Assembly (NCBI GenBank): GCA_964059195.1
Contig: CAXKWD010000004.1
Location: forward strand, 120,934,043-120,998,042
Source: Ectobius pallidus
Taxonomy: Eukaryota; Arthropoda; Insecta; Blattodea; Ectobiidae
Length of the DNA: 64,000 nt
Direction: 5' to 3'
Each line of letters begins with the position of its first letter. Position 1 is the first letter of the stretch. The notes under the pieces were generated by a model. That model did no database searches, was not told where the DNA came from, and saw nothing but the letters and a program-made list of their open reading frames with translations. The translations under genes were made by a program, and so were the position numbers. Below are positions 56,090 through 64,000 of the stretch, piece after piece.

Positions 56090-57138
56090 TGTATAACGTG
56101 CGTAGACAGTGGACTGTAAAAACAATTAAATTAATTAAGGGTGATAAAGATTGTACACACGCTATACATTTCGCTTAGAATGAACGATAACAAGGTTATA
56201 AGCTAAATAAACCATAGGTGAGATAACACTGACACTTTGATCTTCTTGAATCACAAACACTCGTTGGAAATTTCATCGACGTCTTGAAGTCTTCTTATAA
56301 GCAGGGATGATTGATTCCGCCAGTAAATGAAAGAGCTTGCTGATTTAAAAATATATTTAATAACAATTCCGGAGGACCTTTGGAGTCAATATTCCAAATA
56401 AAATTATGTGAATAACAATGAAATACACACATGTACCAATTATATGCCGTATTAAGGTTCACAGTCAATCTTGTGATATTTTAATTCACCAAATAATACG
56501 CAATAATAATGTTACTGAATTTATATTGCGTGTTAAAGTAGATACAGCTACGTTGCAATAAAATCAATTTAATATTATTAGCTGTATGAAATAATTTTAG
56601 AGCTTTAATGCACTCACTAGGTAATAAGATTCCTTTCGTAGCTAATATTACCTCAAAAATAGTCCTGAAGTCCAAATCAGGTCATAATCAAGATAGTCAA
56701 TTCATGTAGAAATGCCTGGTGGAAGCACTAAACGAATCCAGCCTTTTCTGAGACGAATAAATGTGAAAAATTGCCTCTGTGCAATTAATATCAATTATAA
56801 AGAAGCCTTAACTTGCAGGAAGCGAAGAATAAAGAATTATGACGTTAAAAAACCACTACTAGTTAAGTCCAGATATGGACAATGATCCTTTAAGAGGATT
56901 TAAAAATGGCGAAGACGAAGAAGGAATGTTTGAAACAAGAAGAAAAGAAGAAAGCTAACAATATAAAAAACATATTGTAGAGAAATTCAACTGTCCTTAA
57001 AAATAATGAAGAGAATGCAAGGCCCCCTGAAAACGGGCGAAAAGCAGAAAGAAATCAAACCAACCATCCATCATAATAAAATTAAACATTTAGCAATAAA
57101 AATATTAACAGCTAAAAAGATCACAACATAACTGAACA
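56090..57138 (-). repeat. BEL/Pao 3' LTR
   Basis: 1,049 bp, TG...CA on the minus strand, same length as the other LTR and identical wherever compared. The 64-codon frame in both LTRs is not a gene. Confidence 0.95.
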
Positions 57139-57270
57139 TATTGCCCGCGATTATTCACTAGGGAATAATCAAACAGAAATGCGAAGTTATGTTGGATCTT
57201 CAAAAACACCAATAAATCCTAAAAGTTGAGAAATAAAAGTAACTAAACAAAGAAAAAATGAACGACTGCC

Positions 57271-60033
57271 TTAGTCGAGAGAGTCATATATGGGAATTGG
57301 GGCTAGTTTAATGATAGGTCGTTTCAGATAACTTGTAGAAGTCCTGACCGTGACAACCCTCACAAGACCGTCTGGGCCTGGGTGAGTCTGAGTAATGATG
57401 CCAACAACCCATTTTAAGGGAGGCATATTGTCATCCATGATTAAAACTGGCGTACCTATGGTAACATTAGGCATAGCCTTCAACCAGTTTGAACGTCTCT
57501 GCAAGGAAGAAAGATTTGAAGAAGATCCTCTTGAAATAATATCTGCATGATTTTCCTTAGAGGCGACATGAGAACAAGAATCAATAGATGTAATTTCCTG
57601 AATATCAGCGGCTCTATTGGCCACAAGAGTTTTCAAAGTCATGGGTGAATGAGTAAGCTGATTACTGATACCCTCATCAGACGTAATGAAGGCTGAGCAA
57701 TTCACAGAAGACTCAGCGTAATTAAAGGGTCTATTTGATGAAGACCTATTCAACTCACAACGTTTCCTTCGCTGCATTGAAGGCATGTTATGACGCTTAA
57801 GAGGGAACGAAGGCAACTTGCCGGAGAAGTACCAGCCTAGCTGGGAGTTCTGAATAGTAGGCAAATTGGGAGCAGATATCTGTCCAGATACCATGATTTG
57901 AGAACATATCTCAACACCCAATAGCAAATCAATAGGCTTAGGAGAATTAAAGCTGGGATCTGCTAAGGGTAAGTTAGGAGGAATGTTCCAACCTCTAGTA
58001 TTAACAAAGTTTTTAGGGAAATTAGAAGCAGAGATCTCAGGAACTATAATGGCCTTTGTATCATAGCGCCAATTCGTAACCTGAGATCTGATAGAGACTT
58101 CTGTAAGCCTTGAGACGCTTGCATTGGTAGAAAGGATACCAGCGAGAGAAGTACGCTGAGATAATGGCGACAAACCAAGCTGCTTGAACAACCTGTCAGT
58201 AATTAGATTACAGTCTGATCCAGTATCAAGAAGAGCTGTGGCCTGTACGGGGCTGCCATTGTTACTTAAAATTATCACGCTAGCAGTAGGTAAAAGACAT
58301 TTCTGCCGTGACTGGCTGGCAGACATGATATTGGCCGTATTTATGGCTTGAGAATTGCTTGGCCGTGAAGGGTCATGCAATAAGTTGCTGTGCCTGCCTT
58401 GACATTGTCTACATCTAAAAGTGTTACAGCTCGAAGTGTGACCATTTGAGCTAAGGCAAACACGACAAAGTTTGTGATTTTTCACGAATTGATCGCGGGA
58501 TGAATAATTCAGCGATCTAAAGGCGTCACAATAAATGATAGTGTGATTCGATTTACTACAATAATTGCATTTCGCTCTAGGAGCGGAGAGGTTAGCCTTG
58601 ACAGAAAGAGCAGATGAGGGCTTGACGGACTGACTTTTCAGAACCGATTCTGTCATCTGCAGCACCCTAACCCTAGACTCCAAAAAACTGAATAATTCCT
58701 GCAACTTGGGAAGTTTTCCTAACTTAATTGAAGATTCCCATTCTTTAATTAATTCTACTGGGAGCTTATCCACAATGATACGTGAAATAATTAAGTCAGA
58801 CAGAGGAACATCAGTATTTAGTACGTTCAATGCATGAACCGTACTTGAAAAATGATCTAAGTATTGTTGCAATGAGCTTGCAGAATCTCCTTTAAGGGGG
58901 GGTGGAGAAAAAAGGTTATCCAAATGCGTGTTGGCAATTAACCTGTCATTATCGAATCTTTCAGCTAAAGTCTTCCAAGCTACATCAAAGGTGGCATTGG
59001 AGACCGGGATATTTTGAATTACAGTCATTACCTCCGGGGATAAACAAGATTTTAGATATTGAAATTTATCCATGTTGGATATATGACTGTGCTGAACAAT
59101 TAATGAGTTAAATGTATCCCTGAATTCAAGCCAAGCTCTAGGATCGCCTAAAAAACTTGGTAGCTTAATTTCAGGCAATTTAGGTAAGTTCGGTAAAGGT
59201 GCAGACAAAGAAGAGTTGTGATTAGAGCTCTGCTCTTGATTCGGCTCATATAACAGTTTTGCATCTGCAATTGAAGAATTGATATAAGCTAAAGCCCTTG
59301 AACATTCTGACTGAAGCTGGCGCTCTTGAAACTCAGCCTCTTCATCGTAAATGTTACGATGCTGAAGACTTTCAACCTCATATCTATCTGACAATTTTTC
59401 TAGGCTCGACTTAAGAACAATGGCCTCTTGATAGGATATCTTGTCCAAAATTTCAAATTCAGATACTGTTTGAATTTGAATCATGAATTTATTTTTTAGA
59501 AGATTAAAAATAGCTTCGGCTTTGGCCTTGGCTCTAGCTTCGGCTTCTTCAGCTTTAGCTATAGCTCTAGCTTCAGCTTCTTCAGCCTTAGCTTTAGCTT
59601 CAGCCGCTTCAGCTCTAGCTCTAGCTTCAGCTTCTTCAGCCTTAGCTATAGCTCTAGCTTCAGCTTCTTCAGCTTTAGCTATAGCTCTAGCTTCAGCTTC
59701 GGCCGCTTTAGCTTCGGCCTCAGCCGCTCGAGACTTATTGAAAGCATTAATCTGCTTGCTAATATGAGAGATGGCCTTTTGTATGGTTTTCTCAATTTCT
59801 GCCATATAGGCATCTTCGGATTCAGAAAAGGCTAGTTCATTGATTTCGGACTGGACTCTGTTATATTCAGATTCAAGCTTGCTTAAATCAATCTTAAGCT
59901 CAAGAAGGTCTTGAGGAGAGGTTTCCTCATTGATAACGCAGTCTAGAATGTAATTAACTTTGCGAGTGATTCTCGACTTAATAGGCGTCCTTTTTGCCTT
60001 TAAAGTCTTAAGGGTGCCTTCTACGTCAGTCAT
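57271..60033 (-). CDS. BEL/Pao gag-protease polyprotein fused to integrase C-terminal domain
   Basis: 920 codons without a stop, start MTDVEG. In order: N-terminal coiled region; Ala/Glu-rich repeats (103-174, units like EEAEARAIAKA); gag DUF1759 core (about 290-440, FLGDPRAWLEFRDTF); cysteine knuckles (CNYC-x4-H-x4-C at 489-502, CRVC...H...C at 523-536, CRQC at 541-544); DUF1758 aspartic protease with DTG at 603-605 and GWYFSGKL near 733. After about residue 790 the reverse transcriptase and RNase H are absent: the frame continues in VANRAADIQ and HVASKENHADIISRG, the pre-integrase region. After about 838 the integrase core is absent, and it resumes in the C-terminal DUF5641 (SSLQRRSNWL, MDDNMPPLKW, PGPDGLVRVV). 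Normal BEL polyproteins are about twice as long. Both junctions keep the frame. Gag could form particles; protease could cleave; it cannot copy itself. Confidence 0.93.
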   Translation of the reverse strand: MTDVEGTLKTLKAKRTPIKSRITRKVNYILDCVINEETSPQDLLELKIDLSKLESEYNRVQSEINELAFSESEDAYMAEIEKTIQKAISHISKQINAFNKSRAAEAEAKAAEAEARAIAKAEEAEARAIAKAEEAEARARAEAAEAKAKAEEAEARAIAKAEEAEARAKAKAEAIFNLLKNKFMIQIQTVSEFEILDKISYQEAIVLKSSLEKLSDRYEVESLQHRNIYDEEAEFQERQLQSECSRALAYINSSIADAKLLYEPNQEQSSNHNSSLSAPLPNLPKLPEIKLPSFLGDPRAWLEFRDTFNSLIVQHSHISNMDKFQYLKSCLSPEVMTVIQNIPVSNATFDVAWKTLAERFDNDRLIANTHLDNLFSPPPLKGDSASSLQQYLDHFSSTVHALNVLNTDVPLSDLIISRIIVDKLPVELIKEWESSIKLGKLPKLQELFSFLESRVRVLQMTESVLKSQSVKPSSALSVKANLSAPRAKCNYCSKSNHTIIYCDAFRSLNYSSRDQFVKNHKLCRVCLSSNGHTSSCNTFRCRQCQGRHSNLLHDPSRPSNSQAINTANIMSASQSRQKCLLPTASVIILSNNGSPVQATALLDTGSDCNLITDRLFKQLGLSPLSQRTSLAGILSTNASVSRLTEVSIRSQVTNWRYDTKAIIVPEISASNFPKNFVNTRGWNIPPNLPLADPSFNSPKPIDLLLGVEICSQIMVSGQISAPNLPTIQNSQLGWYFSGKLPSFPLKRHNMPSMQRRKRCELNRSSSNRPFNYAESSVNCSAFITSDEGISNQLTHSPMTLKTLVANRAADIQEITSIDSCSHVASKENHADIISRGSSSNLSSLQRRSNWLKAMPNVTIGTPVLIMDDNMPPLKWVVGIITQTHPGPDGLVRVVTVRTSTSYLKRPIIKLAPIPIYDSLD
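59515..59730 (-). repeat. Coding minisatellite in gag (33-bp unit)
   Basis: Tandem units of GCTTCTTCAGCTTTAGCTAT-type sequence encode the Ala/Glu-rich repeats of the gag N-terminus. Units differ by a few bases and in length by multiples of three. The antisense frame over it (59483-59767) is a shadow. Confidence 0.9.
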
Positions 60034-60525
60034 GATTTGACAATTGATTGTTCAAATAGTATTCGACTTAACGTGATTCACTGTTTATGACTTAAATTGA
60101 CCGCACTGAGAGCTTATTGAGCACTAAAGTTAGTTGCCCGCGGTTAGACAAAATGTGACAATAATGTGTGTGTACATGGATTCACAAAGGTGAGTGCAAT
60201 TATGTAAATAATATCAAACCCTTTTAATAAATTAGTTTGAAGAGCTGTTGTCTGAATATTAGGCCTCACACGTGCAGATTAAAACACGGAGGCAGAAGCA
60301 CTTAATATGAGATTAAAATTATCTTTTCAATAAGAAACTTCAAACTGACTTAAGTCAGGAATGTCAATTGTGCTTCAAATAAGTCAATTATTTGCTTGAA
60401 TGATATTTGTGTTCAAACAGCATGAATTGCGGAACACCAACAGCTTGAATTATCTCAATAAAGTTTACTACGGGCGGAATAGAACGAGTGTAGGTTTACA
60501 ATGCGTGTTACAATATTGTGGTTCT

Positions 60526-60543
60526 ATCCGGCCCGGAGGACCA
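60526..60543 (-). promoter_or_regulatory. Candidate tRNA primer-binding site
   Basis: Five bases after the 5' LTR, the minus strand reads TGGTCCTCCGGGCCGGAT. TGG pairs with a tRNA 3' CCA end. The tRNA is not identified. Confidence 0.55.
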
Positions 60544-60548
60544 AAAAA

Positions 60549-61597
60549 TGTATAACGTGCGTAGACAGTGGACTGTAAAAACAATTAAATTAATTAAGGG
60601 TGATAAAGATTGTACACACGCTATACATTTCGCTTAGAATGAACGATAACAAGGTTATAAGCTAAATAAACCATAGGTGAGATAACACTGACACTTTGAT
60701 CTTCTTGAATCACAAACACTCGTTGGAAATTTCATCGACGTCTTGAAGTCTTCTTATAAGCAGGGATGATTGATTCCGCCAGTAAATGAAAGAGCTTGCT
60801 GATTTAAAAATATATTTAATAACAATTCCGGAGGACCTTTGGAGTCAATATTCCAAATAAAATTATGTGAATAACAATGAAATACACACATGTACCAATT
60901 ATATGCCGTATTAAGGTTCACAGTCAATCTTGTGATATTTTAATTCACCAAATAATACGCAATAATAATGTTACTGAATTTATATTGCGTGTTAAAGTAG
61001 ATACAGCTACGTTGCAATAAAATCAATTTAATATTATTAGCTGTATGAAATAATTTTAGAGCTTTAATGCACTCACTAGGTAATAAGATTCCTTTCGTAG
61101 CTAATATTACCTCAAAAATAGTCCTGAAGTCCAAATCAGGTCATAATCAAGATAGTCAATTCATGTAGAAATGCCTGGTGGAAGCACTAAACGAATCCAG
61201 CCTTTTCTGAGACGAATAAATGTGAAAAATTGCCTCTGTGCAATTAATATCAATTATAAAGAAGCCTTAACTTGCAGGAAGCGAAGAATAAAGAATTATG
61301 ACGTTAAAAAACCACTACTAGTTAAGTCCAGATATGGACAATGATCCTTTAAGAGGATTTAAAAATGGCGAAGACGAAGAAGGAATGTTTGAAACAAGAA
61401 GAAAAGAAGAAAGCTAACAATATAAAAAACATATTGTAGAGAAATTCAACTGTCCTTAAAAATAATGAAGAGAATGCAAGGCCCCCTGAAAACGGGCGAA
61501 AAGCAGAAAGAAATCAAACCAACCATCCATCATAATAAAATTAAACATTTAGCAATAAAAATATTAACAGCTAAAAAGATCACAACATAACTGAACA
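60549..61597 (-). repeat. BEL/Pao 5' LTR
   Basis: 1,049 bp. It should carry the promoter of the element on the minus strand. Its sequence is the 56090-57138 copy shifted by 4,459 bases. Confidence 0.95.
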
Positions 61598-61602
61598 ATA
61601 GG

Positions 61603-64000
61603 CATAGAACGTTATAGCTAGTTTTTCGTAAATGAGATTCAAGTCAGGATTATTGAAGTACAAATCACATGTACATTGGCTCATATGATTATAATTTTGT
61701 ATCTTTTGATAGCTAAAAAGATATGAGTGTGGTATATGTTGTAAGATCAGTGAATTCTACAAGTTTTTAAAACTCATCTAAAACATATATCTCATAAAAC
61801 ATAGATCTATACCTACTCATTACATGATTTTAGCACAGAGAATAAAAAAACACGAAAGTATGTCAGCAAAACACACATGAACTGTGAGATTTGAGTGCGG
61901 AGAAAATTGAGATCCAAGAACAAGCAAGGCACATTTTGTTCTGGCTTTTTTAAAAGAAATGCAAGATGAAACTTTATTCATATCCTGATACCAAAATTTT
62001 TCATACAACGAAATCGCGCCCGTAATTGTGCAGCTAAAAAAAGTTTGAACATTCGAGATTTGAATGTTAACCAGATCAGCAGACTGTAATGATTGAAGTA
62101 GTGATGCAAGCCTTTTGTGTAGACTTTTTATGGCTTCCCAGTCAAAACAATCGACAAGACTGAAACTTTCTATTCTGAAGTGAAGTTTTTACCCACTTCT
62201 CATGTTCAGTGTATGCATATCTAAAAGTTTATACATAATCCATATGGGTATGTATTAAGCATTTACTATGCATAGTTTGTGAGAACTCTTAATGAATACC
62301 TCCCTAGATTCCGATTTTAGCCTTGCCCTATACGGGGTAATTCATCGGAAAAGTTTTCTTACGATAAGTAAATAAGTTTAGTTTTCCTGTTTCACATAAT
62401 TTGCTTTCTATTGCAATAGAATATAGCCTATAACTTATATTGAGGGCGTGTTTCGGATATTTTTTTGGGACCCATTTCCTGTACTCACATGAGAAATCAG
62501 ACGAATGTCTCTATAAAATCTCCAGGTGCAGAGGTTTGGATGTGTTGTTCACATTCTGTTCACTTGATACACCGAGAAGGGTGCTCGATTTGTTGAAAGA
62601 GGCAAAACTTTTATTTGGGCAGAGGAAGTTATGTGATTCACATAATATCTTATTGTCTTCAACATAAATATTTATATTTATACTTGTCGATTGACAGATC
62701 TGTCTGCGTATCTAAACCATCTAAATAATAATAGTAATAATAACTTTTTATTAGTAAGACCTTTTCATAACAGTATGATTCTAACTTCTGGATAACATAC
62801 CCTTTGTCTTGTCGAAAATGTTTGCTGCACTTGGCTGAGCAGTGTGGCGACCCATGACAAATACTTCCGCCAAGTTTTCTCACGGTAGTGCAGTTTATTC
62901 TCAAGTCATTTCTATGTATTTTCTGACTGCATTTATGTTATGTAATAAACTACACAATTAGCAAAGGTTGTACAAATAATATAGGGTGTACGATGGTTTC
63001 GAACTGAAAAATTATTGTTAACAAAATTCCTAATACATTACTTAGTTCTCATAGACCATTCGGAGTTGTATATAGCCATAGTAAAAAAAATCGTCGTTTT
63101 GTTTACATGTTGACGACTCAATCATATAAAAATAATTCGTGTCTTACGAATAATAATTGTATGTTCATCTTCAATGTGACTATCGTATATTTTTCCTCAC
63201 AATACCGTTCTGACTTAGCCTATTTCAACGTTGCGTATTTTTGTAAATACCGGTATATGTTGGAAGTTGAAACATTTTTTTCTCGTTTTTCAGAACCGCA
63301 AACCATTGTGTCACCTAATAGCTGTAAGAAAAAGATTACCTTCTTTCTATTCCTTTCGTTTGCAAATGCACTTCCCTCTCTATCTCTCTCCTCTCTCACC
63401 CTCTATTTCTGTATTTTCTTTCTCTCTCCCTCTCTTTCTTTTATCCAGCTGGGATAGCTACCAGAACAGCTACCCTTTCATTTTGGGGTTATTTCGAGTT
63501 ACAGTAATTCAAGAAGGAAACTAACAACAAAATATCTGTGCACTTTTGATACGATTTGGAACAAACTTTATAGTTGGCGCGCAAATGTTTTAGACAGTAG
63601 AATGGGTAGATAGCCTGCAAGGTTCTTAAATACTAAAGGTTAGTCCACTTGCCACCCTGAGCGGTCATTGGCTGAGGGGTGTGACGTGGCAAGGATGTCA
63701 GAACAGCTCCTCTCTCATAGGAAGTGAATGGAAAACAGATGGTTTTTATCCTTTAATATTTAATTACAGGCAGCAACTATCAAGTGTTCCAACATGCCAA
63801 CCCACAGTATAAGAACTGTTCTGTTAGGCTGTGTGGTAGAAATTGTAAAAATCGTAGTTATTGAAGCTGTTTTTAGAGGCTAAAATCAAATTTGCAGGTG
63901 ATGTCAAGATAATTTGAATGTATTAGAGTTTCATGAGACTATAATACAGGACTATTTCTATTGTTCTTATTCGAAATAGGCCGGAAATATGATCCACATT
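61603..64000. other. Unassigned stretch at window end
   Basis: 62590-62660 (minus strand) is a copy of the dispersed family (CACATAACTTCCTCTGCCC, AAATAAAAGTTTTGCCTCTT). A CT-rich tract lies at 63370-63445. Overlapping open frames (63107-63524) are low complexity. A short GC-richer patch at 63640-63720 is unassigned. Confidence 0.45.

Larger units (their letters stand above)
56085..61602 (-). mobile_element. BEL/Pao LTR retrotransposon, internally deleted, young
   Basis: 5,508 bp element (56090-61597) bracketed by a 5-bp duplication ATAGG (56085-56089, 61598-61602). It has two 1,049-bp LTRs with TG...CA ends and one open frame encoding gag, protease and a short integrase-end domain. A primer-binding site candidate follows the 5' LTR. 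The polypurine tract before the 3' LTR is not obvious (the flank reads CGCGGGCAATA). LTRs look identical by eye and the ORF is open, so insertion is recent, yet the genes for reverse transcription and integration are missing. Confidence 0.93.

Noticed and set aside
56481..56675. 64-codon ORF found identically at 60940-61134
   Set aside because: It is simply the same LTR sequence twice; no start context or domain.
59483..59767. Plus-strand alanine-rich ORF of 94 codons
   Set aside because: Antisense shadow of the BEL gag minisatellite.

Overview
This is about 64 kb of AT-rich (roughly one-third GC) eukaryotic nuclear DNA, almost certainly from an insect or another arthropod with a large, repeat-filled genome. 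Support: arthropod-type mariner/Tc1 transposases, a BEL/Pao LTR retrotransposon, APE-type LINEs, tRNA-derived SINEs, many hAT and PIF/Harbinger MITEs, long introns or intergenic space, and an enriched palindromic octamer TAGGCCTA. A large-genome insect such as a cockroach relative would fit, but that is only a guess. There is no bacterial-style gene organisation.

Layout. 0-6 kb: a foldback element with a 13-bp target duplication and hammerhead-like RNA motifs, microsatellites and one weak MITE. 6.2-11.6 kb: a 5'-truncated LINE whose ORF is split by a 2.7-kb PIF/Harbinger-like element, which itself holds the 3' end of another LINE. 11.7-19 kb: SINEs, a 1.1-kb near-perfect palindrome and a 1.65-kb DNA element with ~150-bp inverted ends. 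18.9-22.7 kb: a mariner foldback, then an ACTAGCT-ended repeat carrying a deleted Tc1/mariner element. 24.9-33.3 kb: LINE remnant, hAT MITE, C-rich minisatellite and about eight copies of a ~142-bp satellite. 34.2-39.7 kb: three DNA elements with clear inverted ends. 40.0-40.2 kb: a GC-richer patch with a plausible first coding exon (start codon to GTGAGT donor), the best sign of a host gene. 40.4-52.7 kb: hAT MITEs, SINEs, LINE and mariner relics, tandem and spaced duplications. 52.9 kb: a sequence shaped like a recursive splice site. 56.1-61.6 kb: a young BEL/Pao element with apparently identical 1,049-bp LTRs and one open 920-codon ORF that has lost reverse transcriptase, RNase H and the integrase core.

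How it works together: apart from the one candidate exon I recognise no host gene. The window reads as a long intron or intergenic tract built by successive insertions, several datable by nesting and target duplications. The most informative items are the in-frame-deleted yet recently mobile BEL element, the hammerhead-like motif with covarying stem II, and the nested insertions that leave reading frames alignable.
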